NCBI GenBank assembly: GCA_030068145.1
Contig: JAPJBO010000075.1
Location: 248,001-312,000 of the forward strand
Source: Diplonema papillatum
Lineage: Eukaryota; Euglenozoa; Diplonemea; Diplonemida; Diplonemidae
Direction of reading: 5' to 3'
Length of the DNA: 64,000 bases
Position numbers and translations under genes: made by a program. This document shows, piece by piece, positions 45,241 to 62,500 of the stretch. The notes under the pieces were generated by a model. It did not search any database and had not been told where the DNA came from. It saw only the letters and a program-made list of their open reading frames with translations. Each line of letters opens with the position of its first letter. Position 1 is the stretch's first letter.

Positions 45241-45924
45241 GGCCACGGATCCATAAGCGCATGCTGCGGTTCACGCTGCGCACGGCGCCTCCTTGCAACC
45301 ACGTACCGAGCGGGAAACAAGAAGGAAATTGGGGACCTGTTTGCGATGATTATACGGAAAGGAAAAGGGAGAGAGAGAGAGAAGAACGGAAGGGGGGGGA
45401 GCGGGAAGGGGGGGCGGGGGGGGGTGACAAAAAAAACAATGGGCAAGCGGAAAAATGGAGGGGGTGGGGATGATGATAGCTAACAAAATGCCCAGGTTCA
45501 AGGCCGCAAGGCTTCTGCGCCTTTTCTTTTTTTCTTTTTCGGCAAGGACACAGACACGAAACTCGAAGCGATGGCAGGAAGAAGATTTTGCGACAGCACG
45601 CATACCTTCCAAGAGCAAGGGCGCAGCAAGTGCGGAAGTCTACGCTTGAGTGTGTGCACGCCTGGCATACACGATGTACTCCAGCACCGGGTTGGGAAGT
45701 TGACTGCGCGGTCAAAGTGCCGTCCACAAATCCAGTGAAATCCAGTGTGAGACCCGCAAAGCTTGTTTTAGCTTTTTTTCGAGACTGGAGGTCCTATGAA
45801 CATGCAATGTGAATAGCCTCTATTCGAGCCAACCCCACTTTTCTCTACACTAAAAAGTGTATTGTTTTTGAACTAGATAATAGTTCGGAGCTGGATTTTT
45901 CCGTTTTTCGGATTTCATGCCTGT

Positions 45925-45992
45925 ATGGTCCACTTCAACAGTGCGACGGTCTCCGGACCCACAGGTCCGCGGTTCGATCCCCGCGCGAAGTG
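45925..45992 (+). tRNA. tRNA-like sequence (probably pseudo)
   Basis: Ends CACTTC and GAAGTG can pair as an acceptor stem and GCGGTTCGATCCCCGCG resembles a T-arm, followed by TTTTTT. D and anticodon arms are not convincing. A flanking TTTTCGAGACTGGAG is duplicated at 45776 and 46020. Confidence 0.3.
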
Positions 45993-46059
45993 TTTTTTCG
46001 GTTTGAAGTTTTTGAGAATTTTTCGAGACTGGAGCAATGTATGTGGGAGCTATGGACAT

Positions 46060-46940
46060 GCAATGTTCACCAGAACTTTGCTTCACCCGAACTTCGCCCG
46101 AACTTTGCTTCGCCCGAACTTTGCTTCACCAGAACTTTGCTTCACCCGAACTTAGCTTCACCCGAACTTAGCTTCGCCCGAACTTTGTTTCGCCCGATCT
46201 TAGCTTCACCAGAACTTTGCTTCACCCGAACTTTGCTTCCCCCAGAATTTAGCTTCGCCCGGACTTTGTTTCGCCCGACCCGAACTTTGCTTCGCCCGAA
46301 CTTTGCTTCACCAGAACTTAGCTTCGCCCGAACTTTGCTTCGCCCGAACTTTGCTTCCCCCAGAACTTAGCTTCGCCCACACTTTGTTTCGCCCGAACTT
46401 AGCTTGACCCGAACTTTGCTTCGCCCGAACTTTGCTTCACCAGAACTTAGCTTCGCCCGAACTTTGCTTCGCCCGAACTTTGCTTCCCCCAGAACTTTGT
46501 TTCGCCCGAACTTTGCTTCACCAGAACTTTGCTTCATCCGAACTTAGCTTCGCCCAGAACTTTGCTTCGCCCGAACTTTGTTTCGCCCGAACTTTGTTTC
46601 GCCCGAACTTTGTTTCGCCCGAACTTAGCTTCACCAGAACTTTGCTTCACCCGAACTTTGCTTCCCCCAGAATTTAGCTTCGCCCGGACTTTGTTTCGCC
46701 CGACCCGAACTTTGCTTCGCCCGAACTTTGCTTCACCAGAACTTAGCTTCGCCCGAACTTTGCTTCGCCCGAACTTTGCTTCCCCCCAGAACTTTGTTTC
46801 GCCCGAACTTTGCTTCACCAGAACTTTGCTTCCCCCAGAACTTAGCTTCGCCCACACTTTGTTTCGCCCGAACCCGAACTTTGCTTCACCAGAACTTAGC
46901 ATTGCCCGAACTTAGCTTCGCCCGAACTTTGCTGTTCCCC
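46060..46940. repeat. Degenerate 16-bp minisatellite
   Basis: About 50 variants of CTTCGCCCGAACTTTG over 880 bp, with TTCACC, TTCCCC and TTTCGC alternates. Open frames (NFASPEL, RTLLHP) are by-products of the repeat. Confidence 0.95.
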
Positions 46941-47003
46941 AAACTTTAACTGCTGCCTCCAGTCTCGCCACGCGCCGGCCTTAGCCGAGCGCACGTACTT
47001 TTT

Positions 47004-47222
47004 TGTATAAGCACCTGCTTTGTAGGAAATGCTTGAGGAGACTGCCAGTTGCGATAGATCAAAGGAGGTAAATGTGCTGCAGCCCACACGAAACACAGGT
47101 AAATCTGGGTTTCGTGGCGGGCGTAAGCGTTCAACAAAAAAAGACCCACTTTATATAGTTGTATTGTTTTCTCCCCCTCTAGCCTCCTTCGAAACGAGCA
47201 CGAGGCAGTCCCTCGAGTATTT
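47004..47222 (+). repeat. Dispersed repeat family A
   Basis: Full-length copy preceded by GTACTTTTTTGTATAAGC and followed within 30 nt by GTACCGCAG. Confidence 0.85.
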
Positions 47223-47984
47223 GTGTATAAGTACCGCAGAACAGTGCAGTTTTAACCCAACATTTGTTTTTCCCGAGGAGCAGGGGAAAACCCCCCCCCC
47301 CGGGCCAGCTTCGCCCCGTAGGCGGGGGCGCACGAGGGAAGAGTGTAGTCCCCCCGAAGCGAGCTCGCATGAGTCGACGCACCGGTGGGGGGGGAAAATG
47401 TTTCTTGGGTTTGAAGAGCGCGTGGTGCTTGCACCCCTGGGGCCAGGTTATTTAACCGCGGATTTAGTGAAGGATTGTTCAGGAAACGGTCGCGAGCGAA
47501 ACCCGACCAGGGAACGACCATTTCACTGTCTTCTTTGTTTTGTGATGCGAACATCACGAGGTGCTGTCCGAAGACACCGCCCACGTGAGCACTGTTAAGC
47601 AGCGGTTGCCAGATACTCCCGTAGCACCTATTCACGGGTTTGCAGGGGTAAAAAGGAAGCCCGGGTTGGGGGGGGGGGGTCGTTTTCCTTCCTCGCTGGG
47701 CGGGGCGACGTATCCACGCAGCCGTGCTGGCCGCGCGGATGTGTGCAGTTGCTCTTTTTTTTTTTTTGCGGTTTCGGTGGAAAGAAAGGCGCGAAGCGGG
47801 GCTAGAAGTACGCAACGACGCGGTCTGGACGGATCGGATGGAGGGGAGGCGGAGGGAAGCGGCAGCGTTGTTTCCAGGCGCTTGTGGCTGGAGAGAGCAT
47901 GGGCAGCACGTAGAGTCGTCCCCTTTGCAGCCTGAGCTCTGGATCCAACTACGAGCTTTTTAACAGCAGCATAAACATCCAGTG
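47223..47984. other. Intergenic, no gene seen
   Basis: G/C-run-rich sequence with a T tract near 47755. Short frames on both strands match nothing I recognise. Confidence 0.5.
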
Positions 47985-48225
47985 GGCAACGTGGATTTTA
48001 TGAGTACGACATCTAAGGATGGCAACAGGTACGCAAATTGCCCAATAGCAACACTGCTGAGGCAGCGAAGACTTCTCTTAGTAGCCTCAACACGTACTTA
48101 GCACGTTAGAAGCAATGGATGATATCTAAACCTGTCAATGAAGACATGGTGGACAAGTCTGGTGCCAGCACCCGCGGTAATTTCAGCACCAATAGCGTAC
48201 AGGCTTCTGAGGTCCCCACGTATGA
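47985..48225 (+). rRNA. 18S rRNA-like fragment, about canonical 415-590
   Basis: ACATCTAAGGATGGCAACAG, then CGCAAATTGCCCAAT, then GACAAGTCTGGTGCCAGCA, CCCGCGGTAATTTCAGC and CCAATAGCGTA. Order and spacing follow the SSU 5' domain up to the universal 530 loop, with substitutions in normally invariant bases (GCACCCGCGG for GCAGCCGCGG). Confidence 0.8.
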
Positions 48226-48769
48226 TAACACTCTCTGCGACAATAACTGTGCTGCAGTACACAGGACGTAGGCTATCGATGCATGTTGAGGTGCTCGAGG
48301 TAAGGCCGTACTCTCCTCCGAGGCAAAATGCAGGTAGGTATCTACGGTTGGAGATCCACCGAAACCCATTAGCTAGACGCCCCTTCGTCCCTCAGTTAGT
48401 GCACACTTCGCTGCATGCACCTCACGAGATGCCCTACATCCATCCGCGTCTGCAAACAACGCTGCCAGGAGGAAGGGGGGTGCGGGGACGTTATCTCCAA
48501 GTGGCGCGGGTAGGAGCCGAACCCTCATCTCTCTCAACAATACCCGTCTGTCACTTTTTGGCTTCAGCATCAGGCGGTGTCGTGAACAGGAGATACAACA
48601 TCCATTCGTGACGCAAGGTTGGGATCGCAGAGCTCAAGCAAAGCTGATGCGCAACGGATGAGACGACCGATCGAAGTCGTACTTCCACTGCATCTGGGTC
48701 CTCGGCAGTCGACAGCCAACCGGACGGTCGATCGATTGATCCACGGGGGGAAAGGCCGGGCTGCGAAAG

Positions 48770-48960
48770 CGATCTCAACGACGATGGCCGCAGCAATGCT
48801 GCCGCATTCCCCTTCGGTCTGCATCTCTTCGTCTCCACTCGCCGCCCTGAGGCTGCGACGATTCTCTCAGTTACAAGAGCGATCCGCCGCGGGGGGGTTT
48901 TGCAAGAACGTGCTCTGGTCCCGTCTGCGCCGTTTTACGGTCCTTCAGGCCACGGACGCT
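48770..48960. repeat. Second copy of segment 45055-45240
   Basis: Same orientation, a few substitutions. It lies between two 18S-like fragments; I could not place it on an rRNA. Confidence 0.85.
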
Positions 48961-49197
48961 TAAGAAGGACCATCATCAGCGCGGAACCTGAGTGTCTGCA
49001 GACAGGACAGCGGCAGAGCGATCCGTCCCGGAGTAGCTGGAACCAGCCAGAAGCGCTGTTCACGCGAGAAGAAAAAGGCCGCAGGCACTCGCCTCTGCTT
49101 TTCCGCCCCCTTCCTTTGTAAAAGAAAACAAACAGCACTTCCAAGCCGAGAGACCACTGCTGCTCGGTCAACGCACAGAGCACTAAACGGCGCAGTC

Positions 49198-49445
49198 TCA
49201 AGGATTGACAGATTGCGGGCTCGTTTTCTCGGTTAGTTTGTGGTTGGGGAAGTGATTTGTCAAAGGGCGATTTCGCTGACGAACCGGGATCGTCGATCCT
49301 GGTATAGGTGGGGTGTGGCGTTGTCGGGCTGGGGGAGGTAAGTCGTCTGTATATCCGGCTGCTTTGCTGCTCACCCGAGGCGGCGCACTACTTCTTCAGG
49401 GGACATAAGTCGCTGCCGCGGTGGACGCATCAATTTGAGCCGGTC
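49198..49445 (+). rRNA. 18S rRNA-like fragment, about canonical 1190-1440
   Basis: AAGGATTGACAGATTG, then GGGGAAGTGATTTGTC, GCTGACGAACCGGGA, and further on ACTTCTTCAGGGGAC and ATCAATTTGAG, in SSU order. The middle part is too diverged to align by eye. Confidence 0.68.
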
Positions 49446-49477
49446 CATCCCCTCTTGACAGACCGTGATAGACCGAA

Positions 49478-49620
49478 GAATACAGCACCGGGCAATTCGA
49501 TGCAGCTCTAGGGACTAGGGATGGACCTGTTAGACCGTGGTGGACCGTCATTCACCGTGATTAACGGCGGCAGGCACGTCGACGCAGTTTCAAGAGATAG
49601 GGACGGACCGGCTCATCAAA
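49478..49620 (+). repeat. Dispersed repeat family G
   Basis: About 135 bp similar to 53265-53402 (CACCGGGCAATTCGATGCAG, TTTCAAGAGATAGGGACGG). The second copy sits in NSA2 intron 2 directly next to a LINE end. Confidence 0.85.
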
Positions 49621-50199
49621 TGCCGCAACCGACGAAAGACCAGCAGGCGCCCGCCGCGGACCAAAAGAAACCCAGCCGCAAGGTGCCCCCCCCCCCCCCC
49701 CCCCAGGGTGCACTTTGGACGCACGAATGTGTGTTGTGAGCTTTGGACACACACAAATGTGGCAACAAACATCACGAACAGCATTCTCGTAAAAGCAGTC
49801 GCAACACGCGTGGTGACGAGTGCGGCAGAAAGGATGGTTTACAACAAATATGACCCGCACATGACATCTGTGTAAACATTCAGATGATGATCATTTCCGA
49901 CATGCTTGCTTGGACAATTCTGATGCTCACCATACGAACAAAACTGTGTGGTGGGTTCGGTGACGGGGACACTTCCCCGCCCCACACACACGCCCGCGCG
50001 AACCGCCTACTCGCAACCTGCGGGAGCATCGGCGGGTTACTTGAAACTGAAGGAGTCGTGGAGCGCCTCTCGCACAGGAAGGCACCACGTGGAAAACAGG
50101 TCTGCAACACACGCCCGCGCCCTGTCCCCAGCCCCTCCACCAGCCAGGACCGACTCGGCCGCCCGCGGGAGGGGGCGGCGCTTGTCTCGGCTTCCCTTC
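49621..50199. other. NSA2 3' flank, no gene seen
   Basis: Contains a 19-C run near 49688. No coding frame of known family. Confidence 0.5.
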
Positions 50200-54403
<4,204 letters not shown>

Positions 54404-54587
54404 CTTGCGCGGACAGGTGTTGGGGGGAAGGGTGTTTGATGATGAGAGGAGGGGAGGGTATGCCTGCCTGGTAAGAATTGTAGTTCAAGCCACATGCAAT
54501 GTGCGAGGAAACTGACCGCCAAGTAAACCTCCTGATCGTGATCATGGTACTCCCGAATTGCATAGTTCGTGCGTATAAGGCGAACTT

Positions 54588-54960
54588 TGAGTGCGTGAGC
54601 CCCTCCGAAGAAAGGTCCATCACACTAGTTCCAGGCTACTTAACCCGGGTCTCTGGATCGCGTCCCCCTCCTTCTCTTGGTCGCCTGGTCTTGCGTCTTG
54701 CTGGTCCGTCCGGGCTGGTCGCTTCGCGCTTCCCCTTCGTCTTGCATCACCTCGTCTCCACTCCCTGCTGCACGGGCTTCTTCCGTTTGTGCCACCTGCG
54801 ACGCGGGCCGCTTCACTGCTCGTCTGCGCGTGGACTGCTCTGTAGTCGTTGCCTCAACTGCGATTGCCGCTTCTCGTACCGACCACGCCTGTGTGGTCCG
54901 TCGGCCGCTTCAGCTCGGGCGTCCTGCTGTGCCATCTGAATCTCCTCGTCTTCCGTCTTA
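54588..54960 (+). repeat. Dispersed repeat family H upstream of NSA2
   Basis: Second copy of 1597-2035, located 185 bp upstream of the NSA2 start codon. It may overlap the promoter. Confidence 0.8.
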
Positions 54961-55228
54961 CGTTAGTTGGCACTTCGTGCTGCTCGCGCCGCTTGCGCCG
55001 CGAGCCTCTTCAGAGCCGGTCGTCCTCGTGTGCGCTGCTCCGCACATGTCAGCACCTTTCCGCCTTTTTGTGCGGATTGCTATCAACCTTGACGTTCACA
55101 TTGAAGTCACAACACGAACCAGCGGCGTCAAGAAGATGCCGTCGATACGGTGGGTATAACACAGGTTTGTAAGCCAGGGTTACAATGTAACACAAATTGC
55201 CCGCTTCTAGGAAAATCCGGCTGTTAAA

Positions 55229-56571
55229 AGGCCCGGTTTGATTTCGTTAATCGTCAACTCCGGAATGGGTAAGCGTTGGATCCAGAAGAAAGGCTTTGTC
55301 ATCATGTCAGATCGCAAAAAAACGAAGTCAATAACTTTTGACAAGCGGCTTCTATGGGGAAATCAGGCTGTTAAAAAGCTCGGTTTGATTTCGTTAATCG
55401 TCAACCCCGGAATGGGTAAGCGTTGGATCCAGAAGAAAGTCTTTGTCATCATATCAGGTAGTCAAAAAAAACGAAGGCAATAACTTTTGACAAGCGGCTT
55501 CTAAGGGGAAATCAGGCTGTTAAAAAGCTCGGTTTGATTTCGTTAATCGTCAACCCCGGAATGGGTAAGCGTTGGATCCAGAAGAAAGTCTTTGTCATCA
55601 TGTCAGATCGTCAAAAAAACGAAGGCAATAACTTTTGACAAGCGGCTTCTATGGGAAATCAGGCTGTTAAAAAGCTCGGTTTGATTTCGTTAATCGTCAA
55701 CCCCGGAATGGGTAAGCGTTGGATCCAGAAGAAAGTCTTTGTCATCATGTCAGATCGTCAAAAAAACGAAGGCAATAACTTTTGACAAGCGGCTTCTATG
55801 GGGAAATCAGGCTGTTAAAAAGCTCGGTTTGATTTCGTTAATCGTCAACCCCGGAATGGGTAAGCGTTGGATCCAGAAGAAAGTCTTTGTCATCATGTCA
55901 GGTCGTCAAAAAAACGAAGGCAATAACTTTTGACAAGCGGCTTCTATGGGGAAATCAGGCTGTTAAAAAGCTCGGTTTGATTTCGTTAATCGTCAACCCC
56001 GGAATGGGTAAGCGTTGGATCCAGAAGAAAGTCTTTGTCATCATGTCAGATCGTCAAAAAAACGAAGGCAATAACTTTTGACAAGCGGCTTCTATGGGAA
56101 ATCAGGCTGTTAAAAAGCTCGGTTTGATTTCGTTAATCGTCAACCCCGGAATGGGTAAGCGTTGGATCCAGAAGAAAGTCTTTGTCATCATGTCAGATCG
56201 TCAAAAAAACGAAGGCAATAACTTTTGACAAGCGGCTTCTATGGGGAAATCAGGCTGTTAAAAAGCTCGGTTTGATTTCGTTAATCGTCAACCCCGGAAT
56301 GGGTAAGCGTTGGATCCAGAAGAAAGTCTTTGTCATCATGTCAGATCGTCAAAAAAACGAAGGCAATAACTTTTGACAAGCGGCTTCTATGGGGAAATCA
56401 GGCTGTTAAAAAGCTCGGTTTGATTTCGTTAATCGTCAACCCCGGAATGGGTAAGCGTTGGATCCAGAAGAAAGTCTTTGTCATCATGTCAGATCGTCAA
56501 AAAACCGAAGGCAATAACTTTTGACAAGCGGCTTCTATGGGGAAATCAGGCTGTTAGAAAGCTCGGTTAAC
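55229..56571. repeat. 148-bp satellite, block 1 (nine units)
   Basis: Period 147-148 bp; each unit has GGATCCAGAAGAAAGTCTTT and GACAAGCGGCTTCTATGGGG. Units are nearly identical. A 64-aa frame in some units is a by-product. Confidence 0.97.
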
Positions 56572-57099
56572 TTCTCATTGTGAGGCTCATCGACAATTTA
56601 ACCTATGTTTTATGACGTACTCCCATTCTCCCAAACAGGTTCCTGCCAAATGGTTTTACTTCCTTTAACTGGTTTGGCAGAGCATTGGGACGCGAGCCGT
56701 CAGGCGAGGCGGCCACGTACGCGGCGTTCTGCGCGCTGCTACGTTTGGCAAACTGCTTGGCGACCCGTAACATGCAGTTTGGCAGGCGGCTGGTTCGCCG
56801 CAGGTAGCATTTCGAGCGCAGCGTTACCTCAGACGTTTTCGGGAACCTTTGGGTTCGTTCCCAATGGCTCTTTTCCCAATGGTTCTCGTGCTTGTTGCCG
56901 TGGCGATCCTCTCTTCAGCTGAGGGGGTGTCAACTGCGAAGCTCGCCCTCCACTGAAACTCGACTACTACTCACCTACAAGCGTGTCGCCATCATCGTCG
57001 CAAGAATGGCACCTAGGCCCTTGGGACACGCGTCGGTGTGTAAAACGAACCGCCTCTCTGGGACCTCTGAGCTCAAACCACCACAGGAGGGCCCTCCTC
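56572..57099. other. Sequence between satellite and retroelement
   Basis: Repeated TTTGGCA words near 56640-56790. No gene recognised. Confidence 0.4.
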
Positions 57100-59052
57100 A
57101 GGTCACTGTTCCGTGGAAACCCCAGCCGAGTTGACTTGGCATCCGAGCGCCTGTAGATCGGTTGCAGCATAATCCTTCCTCCCTTTCCATACAGAGCCGC
57201 TGTGGCGAAGTTGAGCTACCGGCCAGGGACGATGCCTCGCCCGGAGACAGCGAGTTGCTACCGAGGGATGTTGCAGCAGGCACCCCAGTTTCTCCTTCCT
57301 CGGTTCCGAGAGGAAGACGTTTACACCCCCGGAGTTCATGTTGAACATAAGGCCGAGGTGGCGGAAGCAGTTGCACCGCCCTGTCTTCTCCTCGTTGAAC
57401 GCTGTCCCAGGATGGTCTCTGGCAACTCTAGATCCCCGAGCAGGCTCTCGCCCCCCTGATCACACATGTTGAACATAAGGCCCGGGCAAGCGAAGTCGTC
57501 GAAGTACTTGGCCCGTCTGTAGGCCTCACTGAATCGAGGCCGATCATGCAGAAAGTGGAGGCACCGTGGCTATTGACCGTCTCCCCAATGAAGCGGCGGG
57601 CTGTCTCCGCAAAGACATCGATCAGTCCAGTTTCACTTTCGACTGTACCGCTGACGCCCTGGTAACCTGAGCCATCTTACCGTCGTCACAGGCTCTTCCT
57701 TTCGGGGAGCAACCTGGCTTGTCCGCCTTCACCTGCTTAACTATGAACCTACGAAGAAAACCATAGTTGCGCGGCAGTGGAATCGACAACTCCTCCATAT
57801 GGCCAGCATTAACGTCCTTCAACACCGATTTCCATATGGCCGACCTGTTCTCTCTCGAGTCCAGGCTAATGGCCCCCTTCGTCCTAGCAAGGACCTCCTG
57901 CTGACGCCCAAGGAGCTCCGCCATCGAGAGTTCCGGCGTCGAGGCGGGGCCCCTCTCGTAGATAGAACGTCGTAAGCCAGAACTCCCGACATAGGAAAGC
58001 CGTTCCTCAGGTGCGCTACCGGCTCCCCGTGCCCTCGATACCCGTATCCCGAAGCATCTCCTCCAGGAGCCGCACGTTACAGGCCCCTTCGGCTCTCGTC
58101 GCAGATCCTCGGCTCGCTTCCTCCACTTCAGAAGAAAAGCCGACCGGTACTACTGACATTCTTCCAAAATGCTCGAGACGGTGAAGGTTATGGCCGCCGT
58201 CAGCTCCGGCTCCACATTGGCGACTGGCGGCGAGGGAGGCTGCATCGAGGGCGGATAGAAAAAAGAAGCATCACCTTCATATCCGTCCCATCCACGGGGG
58301 ACGAGCCTTTCGGTCCTCCGGCTGGCGAGCTGGGGGGGGAAGCGCGCTCGGCGCGGGAAGGCACTTCCCAGGGTCCCCTGGCCCTTTTAATCGGCAGGCC
58401 GCCGTGCTGCGCTTCACGCCCCCTCTGGGTTGGTCTGCCTGCTGCAACCTGCCGGACCACTCCGGCCTTCCCTCGGCCTGTTAGCACTGGCGAGTTGGAC
58501 CCCGCGCATCCTGTCGTACTCCTTCGCAACTTGCAGCCGGTATCTGCAGGCGATGTTGGTGACGACAGCGGGACACGCGAAGACGAAGACGAGAGGGCTG
58601 GGGCCCAGTGCACCCGCTAGGGCGGCCGCTACCAAGAGCTCTGCAGCGACACTGCAGGGTGGAACATTGGAGCATCCTCGCGGCCCCTCGCCTCCTTTCT
58701 CTGCAGGACCCCCGCGTCGGGCAGCACGAACCCCCTCTCTTCCGTTTCACCACCATGCGTCCAGCCCTCCTGCGAGAAGGGGGGCGCGAATGTCCACAAA
58801 CGGAAGAAAGAGAGCAGGGACCTCCTCCCCTCTCTTCTGCAACGCATTCAGCTGCGCGTATATGGGCTTCAGGAAGTCCGGCAGATTCGACAACCCGTAA
58901 AGCTCCAGCTGCGTGTCGACGTCCAGGATTCTCCTGGGCAGCTGAGCCGGTCGAAGAGCGGCCTCCTCCTTCCGCCTCCTAGCACTCTCACCCTCACTGA
59001 CTCCTGCCGGCGAAGCCACTTGTTTGCCGCGGTCCGCAGCCTCGGGGGACAC
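57100..59052 (-). mobile_element. Retroelement fossil (reverse-transcriptase type, DIRS- or LTR-like)
   Basis: Minus-strand segments resemble the reverse transcriptase/RNase H part of a DIRS- or Ty3-like element, with a possible gag-like part towards 59052. It is clearly broken, with several interruptions, and no terminal repeats were identified. Family and age are uncertain; divergence suggests it is not recent. Confidence 0.45.
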
Positions 59053-59544
59053 CCGGCAAAGGAATCGCCATCGTTATCACCTGTTTAGAACCGTTTGTTT
59101 TGCTTGTTACACGCTTGTTACTCCCATCCCCCGTTCATCTCTTGCATCGCAGGTCACACGCACACCAGCTCTTGCTACTGGCACCTACAAACGCACCGCC
59201 GCTACAGAGTCATGCGTCGCCGGGCACCTCACACTACCTCTACGGCTGACATCCTCCTAATTCCTACGGAACCCCGCATCTCGCCGGCTAGTCACACTGT
59301 AGAGACGAAAACTGCCCTCTCAGGCCACCTGCATGATGGGGTGTTTTGTGCGCAAAAGGCGGAAAAAACGCATTCGCTTGCTCGCGACCAGAGGGGAGGC
59401 ATGAGCGATTCTCGAGTCTCTTCAACGCCTTCTGTTCTCTCGGATTCGGTAGCACCTCCGACATCCGACGCGCCCCTCGCGAAGTATCCCAATCCAGCTG
59501 GGGCGTCCTAGGTGCTCTTCGCGAAATGTCCTCGACGCGGCAGT

Positions 59545-62500
59545 CATCCGACGTGCTTTTTCTTGCGGGATTTATTCAACGCAGCAGGTGGGGCATCCGA
59601 CGTGCTTTTTCTTGCGGGATTTATTCAACGCAGCAGGTGGGGCATCCGACGTGCTTTTTCTTGCGGGATTTATTCAACGCAGCAGGTGGGGCATCCGACG
59701 TGCTTTTTCTTGCGGGATTTATTCAACGCAGCAGGTGGGGCATCCGACGTGCTTTTTCTTGCGGGATTTATTCAACGCAGCAGGTGGGGCATCCGACGTG
59801 CTTTTTCTTGCGGGATTTATTCAACGCAGCAGGTGGGGCATCCGACGTGCTTTTTCTTGCGGGATTTATTCAACGCAGCAGGTGGGGCATCCGACGTGCT
59901 TTTTCTTGCGGGATTTATTCAACGCAGCAGGTGGGGCATCCGACGTGCTTTTTCTTGCGGGATTTATTCAACGCAGCAGGTGGGGCATCCGACGTGCTTT
60001 TTCTTGCGGGATTTATTCAACGCAGCAGGTGGGGCATCCGACGTGCTTTTTCTTGCGGGATTTATTCAACGCAGCAGGTGGGGCATCCGACGTGCTTTTT
60101 CTTGCGGGATTTATTCAACGCAGCAGGTGGGGCATCCGACGTGCTTTTTCTTGCGGGATTTATTCAACGCAGCAGGTGGGGCATCCGACGTGCTTTTTCT
60201 TGCGGGATTTATTCAACGCAGCAGGTGGGGCATCCGACGTGCTTTTTCTTGCGGGATTTATTCAACGCAGCAGGTGGGGCATCCGACGTGCTTTTTCTTG
60301 CGGGATTTATTCAACGCAGCAGGTGGGGCATCCGACGTGCTTTTTCTTGCGGGATTTATTCAACGCAGCAGGTGGGGCATCCGACGTGCTTTTTCTTGCG
60401 GGATTTATTCAACGCAGCAGGTGGGGCATCCGACGTGCTTTTTCTTGCGGGATTTATTCAACGCAGCAGGTGGGGCATCCGACGTGCTTTTTCTTGCGGG
60501 ATTTATTCAACGCAGCAGGTGGGGCATCCGACGTGCTTTTTCTTGCGGGATTTATTCAACGCAGCAGGTGGGGCATCCGACGTGCTTTTTCTTGCGGGAT
60601 TTATTCAACGCAGCAGGTGGGGCATCCGACGTGCTTTTTCTTGCGGGATTTATTCAACGCAGCAGGTGGGGCATCCGACGTGCTTTTTCTTGCGGGATTT
60701 ATTCAACGCAGCAGGTGGGGCATCCGACGTGCTTTTTCTTGCGGGATTTATTCAACGCAGCAGGTGGGGCATCCGACGTGCTTTTTCTTGCGGGATTTAT
60801 TCAACGCAGCAGGTGGGGCATCCGACGTGCTTTTTCTTGCGGGATTTATTCAACGCAGCAGGTGGGGCATCCGACGTGCTTTTTCTTGCGGGATTTATTC
60901 AACGCAGCAGGTGGGGCATCCGACGTGCTTTTTCTTGCGGGATTTATTCAACGCAGCAGGTGGGGCATCCGACGTGCTTTTTCTTGCGGGATTTATTCAA
61001 CGCAGCAGGTGGGGCATCCGACGTGCTTTTTCTTGCGGGATTTATTCAACGCAGCAGGTGGGGCATCCGACGTGCTTTTTCTTGCGGGATTTATTCAACG
61101 CAGCAGGTGGGGCATCCGACGTGCTTTTTCTTGCGGGATTTATTCAACGCAGCAGGTGGGGCATCCGACGTGCTTTTTCTTGCGGGATTTATTCAACGCA
61201 GCAGGTGGGGCATCCGACGTGCTTTTTCTTGCGGGATTTATTCAACGCAGCAGGTGGGGCATCCGACGTGCTTTTTCTTGCGGGATTTATTCAACGCAGC
61301 AGGTGGGGCATCCGACGTGCTTTTTCTTGCGGGATTTATTCAACGCAGCAGGTGGGGCATCCGACGTGCTTTTTCTTGCGGGATTTATTCAACGCAGCAG
61401 GTGGGGCATCCGACGTGCTTTTTCTTGCGGGATTTATTCAACGCAGCAGGTGGGGCATCCGACGTGCTTTTTCTTGCGGGATTTATTCAACGCAGCAGGT
61501 GGGGCATCCGACGTGCTTTTTCTTGCGGGATTTATTCAACGCAGCAGGTGGGGCATCCGACGTGCTTTTTCTTGCGGGATTTATTCAACGCAGCAGGTGG
61601 GGCATCCGACGTGCTTTTTCTTGCGGGATTTATTCAACGCAGCAGGTGGGGCATCCGACGTGCTTTTTCTTGCGGGATTTATTCAACGCAGCAGGTGGGG
61701 CATCCGACGTGCTTTTTCTTGCGGGATTTATTCAACGCAGCAGGTGGGGCATCCGACGTGCTTTTTCTTGCGGGATTTATTCAACGCAGCAGGTGGGGCA
61801 TCCGACGTGCTTTTTCTTGCGGGATTTATTCAACGCAGCAGGTGGGGCATCCGACGTGCTTTTTCTTGCGGGATTTATTCAACGCAGCAGGTGGGGCATC
61901 CGACGTGCTTTTTCTTGCGGGATTTATTCAACGCAGCAGGTGGGGCATCCGACGTGCTTTTTCTTGCGGGATTTATTCAACGCAGCAGGTGGGGCATCCG
62001 ACGTGCTTTTTCTTGCGGGATTTATTCAACGCAGCAGGTGGGGCATCCGACGTGCTTTTTCTTGCGGGATTTATTCAACGCAGCAGGTGGGGCATCCGAC
62101 GTGCTTTTTCTTGCGGGATTTATTCAACGCAGCAGGTGGGGCATCCGACGTGCTTTTTCTTGCGGGATTTATTCAACGCAGCAGGTGGGGCATCCGACGT
62201 GCTTTTTCTTGCGGGATTTATTCAACGCAGCAGGTGGGGCATCCGACGTGCTTTTTCTTGCGGGATTTATTCAACGCAGCAGGTGGGGCATCCGACGTGC
62301 TTTTTCTTGCGGGATTTATTCAACGCAGCAGGTGGGGCATCCGACGTGCTTTTTCTTGCGGGATTTATTCAACGCAGCAGGTGGGGCATCCGACGTGCTT
62401 TTTCTTGCGGGATTTATTCAACGCAGCAGGTGGGGCATCCGACGTGCTTTTTCTTGCGGGATTTATTCAACGCAGCAGGTGGGGCATCCGACGTGCTTTT

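Noticed and set aside
46060-46940. Protein with FARTLLHPN repeats
   Set aside because: By-product of a 16-bp minisatellite; units vary in frame.
47600-47650. Possible SSU AGATACCNNCGTAG motif
   Set aside because: Only a short match (AGATACTCCCGTAG) without supporting flanking similarity.
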